Shown here: in pieces, positions 50,531 through 62,035 of the stretch | Layout of the letters: each line of letters opens with the position of its first letter | How positions within the stretch are numbered: the first letter of the stretch is position 1 | DNA from: Brasenia schreberi | Taxonomy: Eukaryota; Streptophyta; Magnoliopsida; Nymphaeales; Cabombaceae | Reading direction: 5' to 3' | Assembly: GCA_036023115.1 (NCBI GenBank) | Contig: JAYKKT010000055.1 | Location: 11,848,501 to 11,912,500, forward strand | DNA: 64,000 nt | The notes under the pieces: generated by a model | What the model saw: the letters and a program-made list of their open reading frames with translations, nothing else | Told to the model about the DNA's origin: nothing | The model's database searches: none | Made by a program: the position numbers and the translations under genes

Positions 50531-51014
50531 GCCTGGGACCGATCTCCCAACATCCTTATTTTTGAACAACCTGAAACGTCATCCTTAACTATTACCATCT
50601 GAACCATCTAGATCCACTTAAGCCAAAACAACGGTTGGATACAACCAACTCTAGTCAACTTTCACCACCTCTGACCCGCCTCTTTGCTCAGTCAACTAGG
50701 CTTACCACCCCATTTTCTTTCCAATATTAGCCAGCCCACTCTACCAGCAATCCTAACCAATTCCATTTATGAAATCTTCTCCACTGAGCCTAGTCAACTC
50801 ACACGTAGTCAGCTTGATTGACCACATTTGCTTTATCTTTGATCGGCTATATATCTCTCATCGTGCGATCGGAACGTTGTCGGAAAGCTTCGACCAGCTC
50901 TTCACAATGACACTGTTTGTAGAACCAGATTCGGCCTTTGATTTCTAGAATACCTATTTTTACATGAGTAACTCATTATTGACCTGACTTGAAATAATTT
51001 CGAGACTGGTGATA
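50531..51014. other. No recognised feature
   Basis: Unremarkable sequence with many CCA/ACC-rich words, no coding signal. Confidence 0.4.
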
Positions 51015-51250
51015 TTAAGACAATAGATCATGAAGCATCCGAATAGGAACCAGAATCAGAGTCCCATCGGTTTGGTTATCGTTTTGAGAGTTTGAGAACT
51101 GGACAGGAGAGTAATGCAACGGTTTTGGTTCGGAACTGCATAGTACCGGGCAGTTCGAAACCGACAGTTCAATACTACCCTGAAACCACCACGGGCACCC
51201 CGGGCCTCCCTCCCCAATGCCCGTGGGCCAAGCATTCCCGTTGTTTTTCC
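51015..51250. repeat. Possible hAT-like non-autonomous element with GGTTCGG/CCGAACC motifs
   Basis: Repeated forms of GGTTTGGTTATCG, GGTTCGGAACTG, and GGCAGTTCGAAACC occur, similar in style to the 13480-13875 block. The 104-residue minus frame across it is a by-product. Ends are not defined. Confidence 0.35.
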
Positions 51251-52000
51251 TAAAAAAATAATTAATTTGAAAATAAATCAGTGTGCACAAATTGGCGCCC
51301 ATCCACCTCCTTGTTAGGCTTTCAGCCATTTCATTTTTTATTTAATATTAATTCTAATATATTATGTACTATATAGTATTATAATAATATATATATTAAG
51401 AAGGACGGGATCCTGTTAGTTGTGTTGTCACGATCTTGCCATTTCACATGTTAGCCTCTCTCTCTCTCTCTCTTTATCAATATTCATTTAAATTTAAAAC
51501 TTCAACACATTGTACATATTATATAATATTATATCGTTATGATGCAATCAATGATCACCGGCCCATGATATTGGTCGGTCAATGGTAATTGATGACTAAC
51601 TCGACCGGACGTCTCAACTTGGAATATAAATGTCTCAATTTTATTTTATTTTTTGTAGATCCATTACTAAAATTAAATTTTATTTTTTTGAATTTTGAAC
51701 AATAAATGAGCTCACTTAAAATGTGAATGTTGAGAGCGGGTCTTTGACCTGAAGACTTCTATATTGTGTCATAACCATCTTCACTCACCTCATATCAAAT
51801 ACACCAGCTCATGGCTCACCACTTCAACTTGTGTCTCTTTTCATCCTTACTTAGATGCTCTCCAACTAACTCTTTGAGATTCTATGTGTTTCTGTATTAT
51901 ATTTCTTTGCAGTTATTATTCCAAAAGGTCATACACTTATTTATTAATCTCTCCTTTTTACCCTTAGTCTTAACTCTATAAGTTTTCAACTAATTCAATT
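51251..52000. other. AT-rich DNA with a (CT)n tract
   Basis: A (CT)9 tract lies at about 51456-51473. AT-rich sequence and one CCGGC-like palindromic patch near 51550-51610 (ACCGGCCCATGATATTGGTC then GACCGAC-like). No gene. Confidence 0.4.
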
Positions 52001-53085
52001 TTTTTAATCAACCAATGAATAACCGTGGTTGTGGTCCTTCTGACTCTAAGATCATAGGAGAAGTCATTCTTGGCAAAAGCCAAGGTTGTCATATTTCTTA
52101 AAAGACTTATGAGTATGATAGATATGGGTAGTAGTACTAGTACTTATGTAAGAAACTATATTGTCACCAAAGGTTCAAATAAAACCATTACCAACAAATG
52201 GTGAATGCCCAAAAGCAAGGTCACAAGGATCAAACCTTTTTAAGATCTACGAAGCCATGTCATAGAAAACAAATCTAGGAGAAGTGGATTTACATGTTTA
52301 GCAAACACAATTTTCTTCAAAGGAAGTTATTGTACCGGTGGATCTACTTGTATGTGGGTTTTTCACTATAACTCTAATTGAGATAGAGGACTTTACATGG
52401 TTTGCTTTAATGGAACATCTTCCATTTACAGGTAGTCGAAAACTTGATTTGTTGATCATGTAAAAATACACATAATATATTAGCAACACATATTTTTAGA
52501 TAATTAATTATTAGATATATACATAAATTAAATAAAGAAGAAAAAAGAGTTAGATGCACCTTTTGCTTTATTTGATCATAGTGTTTCATTATATGTTGAT
52601 ACATAGAGTGATCATTTACAATTACATGTATACATGGGTGTTACTGTTTTTCAGGTAGATGATAGTTGGTAAATTAGAAAATTTCTTTTTACACTTCATT
52701 GTTTTAATAAGTCATATACTGCACAAAACATTTGTTATTTTCTAAAAACAATTTTTGAAGAGTACCGATTATCATGTAAGGTACTTTCCATTTTACTTGA
52801 TAATGTTACAAATACATGTTTTGTTTCCAACTTACAAGAATATGTCAACCTATTTTAGGTAATAAATTTTTCATGTTTATTGCTATTGTCATGTACTCAA
52901 CTTGTATGTACAAGATGGTTTAAAATTTTAAAACTTGAAATTCAACCTATTAGTAGAGATTCTCTTAAATTTTTGTTGGGTTGTTCTAACATTAAGATTG
53001 AATTGATTGATTTTTGCAAGAGAAGTGGTGGAAGACCAAGAAAATTTACAAAAAAACATTAGACATCATCAGAATTCAACCTTTC
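52001..53085 (+). mobile_element. hAT transposase fragment
   Basis: The plus strand from about 52540 reads, with one stop, LDAPFALFDHSVSLYVDT, then YMGVTVFQVDDSW, KFLFTLHCFNKSYTAQNICY and VLSILLDNVTNT. These match the plant hAT region (D-WTS--...GY--VTAHFID--W-L-K-IL-F, then TVDNASNN). The frame 52880-53062 continues as LKLEIQPISRDSLKFLLGC and DFCKRSGGRPRKFTKKH, like the I--IRD---FL--S...CK--G-KP-KF segment that precedes the TRWNST motif. It ends before that motif; the C-terminal dimerisation part is absent here. Upstream, to 52001, only weak BED-like pieces are seen. The element is dead. Confidence 0.7.
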
Positions 53086-56000
53086 AATGTTGTTTGTGAC
53101 TGACTATATCTTGTAGAGACCTATTAACTGAGTTTATGTATCTTAAAATTTCTCACAATCAAGCTTGTTTTAGTCTAATTATGATGTTTATAAGAGTCTT
53201 CTAAATCTTTTTATTTTAACAATGTTATGAATATATTATCTAGTGTTTGCTATTTAACCTATCATTTATTGGTTTATCAAACAATATAATATTTTTGAAA
53301 CACTCTTTACTTGACTAAGTGTGTACATAACATGACAAAAGTGACTTTATTATTATATAGATCTTTTTCAAATTAGTTTGGTTGCTACTATATTAGATTC
53401 TACATAACATAAAAGAAATGTTGACTATTTATTATAGCGGTCTTTCATTAAATGGACTTAAGGATATCATATTGTAGAGTTTGCTAAATCTTAGAAGAGG
53501 TGAAAATAGAGTTGATTAAGGTGAAAGAGATGAAAAATAAGCTGGAACCAGTTTGATGTTTATTTATCATTCTCTCTGAAAGTCCTCCAAGGTTCCTTAC
53601 ATAAGCAATATCTATTCCCTTATTATCTCCTAGCTAGATGGGAAAGAACAATAAAAACAAACAACCTATATCTAATATAGGAAATCTTGTCAATCCAAAG
53701 CTTGCTCCCGTTCATTGGAGACCCTTTTTTGTTAAGAGACGTATGCACTTCTCCATGCAATGACATAGTGCCTTGTGCTTGAATTTTGGATAATGAGAGA
53801 TCTAAAGAAAACAATAGGTACGACTTGTCATATTCTAAATAGAATTCTCCATAAGCATAAGAAAAGTAGTCCTTTTGGACTTTGAAATTGTCGAAAGATT
53901 AGTCTCAAATAGCTTAAAGTGTAGGGATGTCTTATGAAAGTACTCGTCTCTTAACACAAGAGAAACAAATTGGGACCTAAAACAATGAATGCTATATTTT
54001 TGGGTTACATGGAGAAAAGCTATGGGTACTGATTCTTGATCATTAGATCTGATATTTCTGACATAGATGTTAACACAATTGTTGAATCCATCCACAAAAC
54101 AATTCAAGAAAGATTCAAGAGCAATCAAGAGAATTTTAAGAGCTTCTCTATACCTTCTTTGTCTTTTTAAGTATGTTTATGAGTGCTTTCAATCAAGAAG
54201 GATGGAGCATTCTTGATCCAAGTCTTCTCCAAGTAGAGTGCATATTTTGATTTTCCTTTCCAATAGTTTCACTATTCATCTTAGTTGTTTTTGCATCCAT
54301 ATGTCAATCTCTTGGATTATAAAAGAACAAAAAAAACATTATTGTTCTTATTATACTTTCATAATAATTAGTTAATTTAGTTTCATTGCATCCCTTTTGC
54401 ATAGGTTATCTTTTAACTCTCATACACATTTGATTTTATAAAAATATTTAAAATTTGTACACACTACACATCAGGATCTCTACAAAGCATGATTTTTTGT
54501 ATCTTAAGATCTCTACAAATTAGGATTTTCTTCACCTTAGGATTTATACATCTTAACACCTTCATTAATTAGTTGCATATTCCATTTATTGCATAATTAT
54601 TAATTAGAGCATTATTTTCTTAGGGCTACTTCTAGTCATGTCCATTTATAGGCCCACATTCATTTTAGATCCATATCCATTTAGTGTTATATACATTTTA
54701 AATCTATATCGATTTTAGATTCATACCTAATTTAAATCTATATCCCTTGAGACCTAAAATAAATAGAAATAGAGACCCCTTTTGTGCTCAAATATCAATT
54801 CAAGCGTAAAGACATCTTTTCCTTTTATTAACTAAGAATTTTATAGCATAAGAATCGACCCTTATCTACTATGATAAGAAGGTGACTATGAAAAGAACTT
54901 GATTTGGACCCACAATGGATAAACGGAAAGCGAATAAGAGTTGAGTCACTCTTGACTTAGATTTTATTTATTTTTATAAAATTAAGAAGATTGGATATAA
55001 ATTTAGGGTTTCACGTAACCTAAAATTTGCACACAGTTGACATAACTTATTATGCATTCCTACAAGTAATTAAAACATAAATGCAGAGACAGCCACAACT
55101 TCTTCTTTAGTTAACGGTTGACCTCAGTTATGGCACTTCCGTTTAGTCAAGACTAGGTGCGACATCCCTAAGTAAGCTTTAGTTTTTCATTGCCATCCAA
55201 GCTAGCCACTTAGATGCTTCGACATAGGCTTACTTATTTGGTTCTTTTGAACAATCTGGGGCAAGCTGCAACCGTAAATTTTCCTCCTTCTGGCACCCAT
55301 CGTCCATAACATCATTACGCTCGTGGCAAAATTGATATTTGGTTGTCTAGCAATTTCAGCAACTGACATCCTGTTGCATTCTCAGCCAGTGGCAGATCTA
55401 GAAAATTTAAAGTGGTGGGCAGGAGAGAGCGAAAATATATGCCACATTGCCAAGTTAGATGCGACACTGAGACAATATATACATATCCATATTCATATAT
55501 ACATACACACTCAATGGATGGATAAGAACAATATGGTGATTATTAGATGCATATATATGAGTGTGTATGTGTGAGACTAATTAAATATGTCTGCATGTGT
55601 TGTATGTAAGGCTTCAACTCTTTCATTATAACAAAAAAATAAAGATTATAATAGTAATATAATAAAAAAATTGGATACAAACAAACACTGGACCAAATAG
55701 GTAATATATTAGACGATCATGATGTTCTCATCATATTGAATATAAAATTTGGTGTGAACATACACTAGACCAAATAAAAATTGTGCAACATTAACATAAA
55801 AATGGTTAATGTTATTGATTTAAATCCAAAATAAGAGTATCACTTGATATTTGATACCATGAGTTAGTAATAAAGGTAATCAATCTCCCAGCTAAGAAAC
55901 AATCGTCTTCTTGCCTTCCGCCATGATTGAGTGAAACAAAGAGAGGTTTGCCAATAGGAGAATCAACGTCAACGATGCAGCCACAACCCACTTTGGAATT

Positions 56001-56536
56001 TGTGGTCTGGGACTCCAGTAGAACACACATAAGGAGAGAGAGACAAGAATCAGGGCAATAGAACATACTCGTTCATATCGGATCTTTCTAAAAATGTGAT
56101 TTGAAATCATAATTAATATCATTAAATGGTTTAAAATGTTAGCCTTTTCAGGCTAACAGACAACAACTTTAACAATTTGATAAATATCCAATTTCTTTTT
56201 TAAAATTTCGAGGAGGTGATATTTCAATTTTTTAAATTCAATATAGTTAAAGTCTTTGGAAATTCCTGAGAGGGACTGTTATGTAGGTCCGCCACTATTC
56301 CGAACAAATTCATAATTATATATACATCCTGTTCGACATATGAAGGCTTAACTAATAATCGGTGTTTTTCGTTCGGCCAGCTTCCTGGTCATGCAATACA
56401 TAGTCGTGTGTTTGGTTGGGGAGGGTGTGAATGATTTATACAGTGGCCAATCCGGTACATGGAAATGATGAGGTAAAATAGACAACTAGATATGTATATG
56501 AGAAAAAGAAAAAAGAGGTCATATCACCTGAATTTA
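53086..56536. other. Intergenic DNA, no convincing gene
   Basis: Frames at 53623-53814 and 53835-54128 (minus) have no known domain. At 55892-56122 a minus-strand frame has two strongly hydrophobic segments (IALILVSLSLCVFYW and WVVAASLTLILLLANLSLF) but overlaps another frame and has no family match. A short ATACATA-rich patch is at 55475-55510. Confidence 0.4.
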
Positions 56537-56553
56537 CGACACCTAGGAATTCA

Positions 56554-57918
56554 ATACAACAACAACCGAGACTTTTCTCATACTAGATAGGGTCGGCTAC
56601 ATGAATTCTTTGCTTCCACAAAGCCCTATCATGTACCATGTTAGTAGTTAACTCACAATAAGCTAGATCATTCTTTATTGTTTCTTTTCAACACTTTTGT
56701 GGTTGTTCTCTACCTCTTTTAATACTTTCAAAATTTAGTTTTTCATATCTTCTTATAGGTTCTTCTTTTTTATCTTCTTTGTATATGTCCAAACCATCTT
56801 AAACGATATTCTCTCATTTTATCCTCTATTGGTGTCACTCCTAATTTGTTTCTAATAACCTCATTATATATACGGTCTTTTCTTGTATGACCACTCATCC
56901 ATTTCAACATCTTCATTTCTGTCATAGACATTTTTTTGTACATATTGATGATTAATTTCCCAACACTCAGAACCATAAAACATGGGAGGTCTAATTACTA
57001 CTTTATAATATTTATCTTTTAACTTTAATGGTATCTTCCTATCACAAAGAATACCTCATGCTCCTCTCAATTTTAACCAACCAGCATTAATTCTATGCAT
57101 AACATCTCCATCAATTCTTCCATCACTATGAAAAATTGATCGTAGGTATTTAAAACTTTCATTTTGGGGGATGCAATGTGTGCCAATTTTAATTTTTATG
57201 TCCACCGAAGTAACCAAATGATCAAACTTACATTCCATATATTCCGTCTTTGTTCTACTAAGTCGGGAGCCTTTACTTTCAAATGTTTCTCTCCATAGTT
57301 CCAATTTTCTATTAACTTTTTCCTTAGACTCCTCCACTAACACAATGTCATATGCAAATAACATACACCAAGGTACTTCATCTTGAATATGTTTTGTTAA
57401 CTCATCAATCACCATTATAAATAAGTATGGACTTAAAGTTGATCCTTGATGTAACCCATTATTAACTTCAAAGAAATCAGTCATTATTTCACGAGTCCTC
57501 ACACATGTTTTTGCACTATCATACATGTCTCTTATAAGGTTTATGTATGTCAATGAGATGCCTCTTTTTTGTAAGGTTCTTCAAAGAACCTCCCTCAGTA
57601 TCCTATCGTAAGCTTTTTGTAGATCAATAAATATCATGTGAAGGTCGTTCTTTTTTGCTCTAAAATGCTCCATAAGACAACTTAACAGGTGAATCGCTTC
57701 AACAGTAAATCTAAATTGGTTATCTGTTATACTCGATACTTGTCTTAACCTACATTTGATAATTCTTTCCCATAATTTTATAGTATGGCTCATTAACTTG
57801 ATACCTCGCTCATGTAAGGGATTACTTTTACATGACCGGTCTGAAGCCCGGAGAAAAAGAGAAGGATGTGTTAGACTTCTCGTAGCCAGCGTGAAACTTG
57901 AACGGATTTTTAAGCCAT
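56554..57918 (-). mobile_element. RTE-type LINE, copy E, with inverted 5' segment
   Basis: The 3' part (56554-57808) is minus sense: RT pieces GIKLMSHTIKLWERIIKCR, FIDLQKAYDRILREVL, then [20 protein letters not shown] and CMLFAYDIVLVEES (FADD changed to FAYD), the C-terminal [20 protein letters not shown], and a (CAA)n tail at 56554-56566. The 5' part (57809-57918) matches the RTE 5' region of copy A but in plus sense (GCCAGCGTGAAACTTGAACG against GCCAGCGTAAAACTTCGTCG). CGACACCTAGGAATTCA (56537-56553) and CGACACCTCCGAATTCA (57919-57935) form a 17-bp duplication with two changes around the whole unit. Confidence 0.9.
57056..57553 (-). pseudogene. RTE reverse transcriptase palm and thumb region (copy E)
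   Basis: The longest LINE frame in the window, 165 residues. It has [20 protein letters not shown] (the RT block with the conserved QGS-LSP) and the catalytic-box region MLFAYDIVLVEESKE, in which the first Asp of FADD is replaced by Tyr. It ends with YLRSIFHSDGRIDGDVMHRI. The missing Asp alone would inactivate the enzyme; stops also separate it from the neighbouring frames. Confidence 0.9.
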
Positions 57919-57935
57919 CGACACCTCCGAATTCA

Positions 57936-59122
57936 GTGTGAGGAAAAAATGAAAAGTGCACGCTATTTAGTTACCTTAGTGAAAAGCTTCCAAATTAACG
58001 TGGAAGATTAGGTAAGTGGATGCGAGCGGGTGCAAGTGAAGAGCAGCAATACTGACACAAGGAGCAATTATTGAGGGAAGACGGAAGGGACTTCAGGGAG
58101 AGAGATTACTTGAAAATGAATGAAATGGGTGTGGATCATTCGTCCCACGTGGTTGTGGTGGAAGATAGGTGAGCTGTCTTCTGAATAGACGTCCAACCGT
58201 CATGGTTGACTCCCAAGTCTAGCAAGCATCATTTTACACAGGAAAACATGCGGAAACGCGCGCGCGCACACCCGCATATATCCGATTGATTTGAAGACTT
58301 TGTTTCACCCTTGGAACAAGGACGCTTGTAGAGAAATTGAGGACAAACAAACAAGAGGAGTAAATTATCCACCACAATAAGCAAAGACTGCAATGTCAGG
58401 CAATCCGCGGTGCCCCTTCTTGTTTGCCATTCGCCACAATGAGTTGGGCCTTCCACTTTGACGGAGTTAAACGGGTCTCAATTCAACCGGGTGAGCCTAG
58501 CATTGATTATATATGTGCCTTCTTTGGCTCCCCAGAAAAAATATGTAAGATATATGTCGGTACACACAAAAAAAAATGATAAGGGGAAAATTCGAATTTT
58601 TAGGGCCAAGGAAGTTGGGCCCCATATACAGCACTTTTGGGAGTGTGCAGTATCGCTCGATTCGATGTCCTAATTAATTTACCGTATCCCAGTAAGGTTG
58701 CAACTGTTTCCAAAGCGATGTATCAGCCTTCGACAAGGTGAGGCAATGGTCAGGTTGGCCATCTACGTGGGTGTCTGCAGGGTTCACATAACCACACAAA
58801 TTTTTCTGTTCGTTTCGTTTCGATATCGTCACGCCCGTAGCAGCCTTTCTACTCCGTCCTACCTTGAGGATTGTACATTTACTACTAATTGTTATCATCT
58901 TTTTTCAAGGTATATCAATGTACGAGACGGATGACGCTGAAAAGTGTACCGAGGTTTCTTTCAGTAAAATACTAGGGAAACTTGTGGAAGAGCTTGCAAA
59001 GAGGCAGACAAGTAGCTACCGCCTATGTAATATATGTGGTGCCTCTGACGCTTGCCTTGCTGCGTCTTTCCTCCTCCTCCGAGCTTTTTAAAGGAAGCGG
59101 CCACAAGAAGGGAAGACTTGAT
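57936..59122 (+). promoter_or_regulatory. Upstream region of the transporter gene
   Basis: No coding domain recognised. Contains a CG/CA repeat at 58258-58270. The 5' UTR and promoter of the transporter should lie in the last few hundred bases, but no TATA box can be named with confidence. The many short frames here are chance. Confidence 0.35.
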
Positions 59123-60881
59123 ATGGAGGGAGTCGGTGCTCAGGGCACACCAAAACGGCGGATAAATTGCTATGCTTACTCTTGCGCGTTTCTCGCGTCT
59201 ATGACATCAGTTCTTTTGGGTTACGGTACTATATAGTCTTGTTGGTCTGCAACACACCTTTCCAGTTATAATCTTTCACGGCATTTTTGTCCATTTTCTT
59301 GTTCTTTTCTGTGCCATATGCGCCTATTGGCGGCGTAATTAACTTCCCACTTCTTGCTGAACGAAAGAAGACAGGAATGTTCTTATAATTCATGAATCTC
59401 TTTTGCTGACTTGCAATTGAATTGTTTTTCCTTTTCGAGATATTGGTGTGATGAGCGGAGCGATCATATTCATAAAAAAGAATCTGAAGATCACCGACGT
59501 CCAAGTGGAGATCATTGCAGGAATCCTCAACGTCCTCTCTCATTGGTGCATTGGCGGCTGGGAGGACGTCCGACTGGCTCGGACGGCGTTACACCATCGT
59601 GCTTTCCGGATGCATTTTTTTGTGGGAGCCCTGGTGATGGGGCTTGCCCCCTCCTACGCCTGGCTCATGGTAGGCCGCTTCATCGCTGGCATCGGGGTTG
59701 GCTACGCCTTAATGATCGCACCTGTCTACACAGCAGAGCTAGCGCCGGCCTCCAGTCGTGGCTTCCTGACCTCCTTCCCTGAGGTTTTCATCAACTTCGG
59801 CATCCTCCTCGGATACGTCTCTAACTACGCGTTTGCCAAGCTACCCCTCCGCATCGGTTGGCGCATGATGCTTGGAGTCGGTACGGTGCCTTCCGTCCTC
59901 ATAACTGTTGGCGTGTTGGCCATGCCTGAGTCACCACGGTGGCTCGTGATGCAGGGCCGGGTATCGGAAACACTGGAGGAGGAGAACGTCCGTCTTGCGG
60001 ATATCAAGGCAGTGGCAGGGATCTTGGAGGAGAGGGACGTGGTGGTGACAGTGCCGAAGCAGCACCACGGACAGGGAGTCTGGAGAGAGTTGTTTCTCCC
60101 GTCGGCGCCGCATGTCCGGCGGATCCTTGTGGCCGCAATGGGGATCCACTTCTTTCAGCAGGCCTCCGGGATCGACGCGGTGGTGCTTTACAGCCCCCGC
60201 GTGTTCGACAAGGCCGGATTTAGCAAGTCCGCTTCCCTTCTGGCCACTGTGGCCGTGGGATTCACCAAGACGCTCTTCATCCTTGTAGCCACCTTCACAT
60301 TGGACCGGATCGGGCGGAGGCCCCTGCTGCTGACGAGCGTGGCGGGAATGATCGTCTCTTTGGGAGGGTTGGGTTCCGGGCTCACTGCCATCAGTCACCA
60401 CAGCAGCGAAGGGAGGCTGGGGTGGGCGGTGGCGCTGGCCTTTGCGTCCATCTTAGCCTATGTGGCGATCTTCTCCATTGGGATGGGTCCCATCACGTGG
60501 GTATACACGTCCGAGATATTCCCGCTGAGGCTGAGGGCACAGGGGGCCAGCGTGGGCGTGGTGATCAACAGGGTGACGAGCGGCGTCATCTCCATGTCCT
60601 TCATCTCCCTGTCAAAGGCCATCTCTATCGGGGGTGCCTTCTTTCTCTATGCTGGGATCGCTACCGCCGGTTGGGTATTCTTTTATACCTTCCTGCCAGA
60701 GACAAAGGGGAAGACACTCGAACAGACCGAGATGCTCTTCGGATGGAAGGAGGCGGTCCCTCATGCGAGTGGTGGTGCTGTCGCTGAGGTACAAATGGAG
60801 GAAAGGAAGGAATGTTGCATCGATACCGGGTACGAGTCCGTAATTTTAAAAAAAACTAAGGTACACATACGACATTATTAA
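59123..60881 (+). CDS. Polyol/monosaccharide transporter (MFS, PLT/PMT type), two exons, frame partly scrambled
   Basis: Exon 1 is 59123-59225 and exon 2 is 59440-60881 (GT-AG, phase 1), 514 residues, the usual size for plant polyol transporters. These are plasma-membrane H+ symporters of linear polyols and monosaccharides, with 12 membrane helices. Visible: YAYSCAFLASMTSVLLGYD across the junction, DIGVMSGAIIFIKK, GRFIAGIGVGYALMIAPVYT, PESPRWLVMQGR (about 197-208), FFQQASGIDAVVLYSPR (about 272), DRIGRR (about 323), and PETKGKTLE (about 454). Odd: residues about 68-94 are out of frame; the +1 frame there encodes IGALAAGRTSDWLGRRYTIV, so the first GRR signature is lost. Also about 14 residues seem missing after GRVSE, and the last 13 residues are AT-rich. 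It may be a pseudogene or carry sequencing errors. Confidence 0.85.
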
Positions 60882-61425
60882 AAAATATTTAAATAAATAA
60901 ATAAAAAAATATATATATAATTACAAACCAAATCAGATCCAAATACAAACACTAACTAAATTAAATACAAATACAAAATACATATACAAATTGGACTGGA
61001 TCCAAATACAAAATACATATAAAACCCGGATTAGATTCAAATACAAAATATACATATAGACCGGATCGAATATGAATACCACAAAATTTGAAAATCTTCA
61101 TGAAAAGCTACAAACATTTACATGGATCTGAAAAGGTTAAAGTTGCAAAACCCTTAATAAAAAGCCACATGCAAAAAGGGGAAGAACCAGCCATGAATGA
61201 AAATAAAGAAAGAAAGATTGTCTGCAAAAGACACGAAAGGAGCGCACATTCCAATAAAAATCGATCGTGATCGTTGAAACCTACAGAATCATAGTGAAAC
61301 ATCCAGCGATCCTGAGAAAAACCCTTTGAGCCCCTCTTCTCAGTTTACCAGTTTTCTGTAAAAACTGGTTCTGTAAATACCAATTTTGCTTTCAGCCCAG
61401 GGAATCAGGTGTCAGCCCTACTTCG
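60882..61425. repeat. AT-rich 3' flank with ATACAAAATACATAT-like repeats
   Basis: About four imperfect copies of a unit containing CAAATACAAAATACATATA, each followed by a GGAT/CCGGAT-type part, lie at about 60935-61080. The rest is AT-rich with no gene. Confidence 0.65.
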
Positions 61426-61610
61426 ACAGAGATCTCTCTCTCAGCTTCTCTCTCTTTCTCTCACGCTCTCTCTGCGTTCACCAAACGCAAAGAGATTCTC
61501 TCTACTCCATGCAGAGAAACCATTTCTCTCTCTTTCTCTCTATCTGTCGGGAAACCATCTCTTTCTTTCTCTCTCTCCCTCCCTCTCTCTCTCTCTGTTG
61601 TGAAGCTCAC
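61426..61610. repeat. CT-rich low-complexity tract
   Basis: Almost continuous CTCTCT and TTTCTCTC runs. They resemble a plant 5' leader, but no downstream gene was recognised. Two serine/leucine-rich frames over it are artefacts. Confidence 0.85.
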
Positions 61611-61869
61611 CTGAATCGCTGCTCCAGGCTGCCATCCTCGCTACCGTCGAATTGCCCTAACCATTGCCTTGCCTCAGCCACCGTCCTCCCCCCACTTAGC
61701 CACCACAACTGCTGCCGGGATGAATACCTCCATCACCGTGTCTGATATGATTGTCCCACCCATTTCCACTCATCAGATTCCGACCCCAAATCTGTGTATA
61801 AGAAAGAGAGTGAGAACTCGACAGACCTGCTTCTGGGTTTTGTAGTTAGAGAGAGCGGGCGGGTGGGAA
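61611..61869. other. GC-richer leader-like DNA with no confirmed gene
   Basis: Contains CCGTC/CCACC-rich words and GAGAGAGCGGGCGG. The plus frame reaching 61745 runs through the CT tract and has no domain. Confidence 0.4.
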
Positions 61870-62035
61870 GTACCCGGTACCCATACGTGGCGTACCCAAA
61901 TCTGGGTACACGTACCGGTATACAGACATACGTACCAATACGCCATTCAGCGTATGGGAATGTACCAAATGTACTCATATGCATACTTGTACCTGGTATG
62001 TACCGGATATGAGTACGACGCCCAAATTGGCATAC
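61870..62035. repeat. GTACC/GGTAC-rich short inverted repeats
   Basis: About ten GTACC, GGTAC or TACCGGTA-like words in about 165 bp, in both orientations (for example GTACCCGGTACCC at 61870 and GTACCTGGTATGTACCGG at 61988). Such dense subterminal motifs are typical of hAT-like or other DNA-transposon ends, but no transposase was found next to it. Confidence 0.5.

Noticed and set aside
55892..56122. Small membrane protein gene on the minus strand
   Set aside because: Two hydrophobic stretches only, no family match, overlapping frames of equal length and no splice context.
59229..60401. Minus-strand and out-of-frame plus frames across the transporter
   Set aside because: Shadows of a GC-rich coding exon; only the transporter frame shows conserved family motifs.
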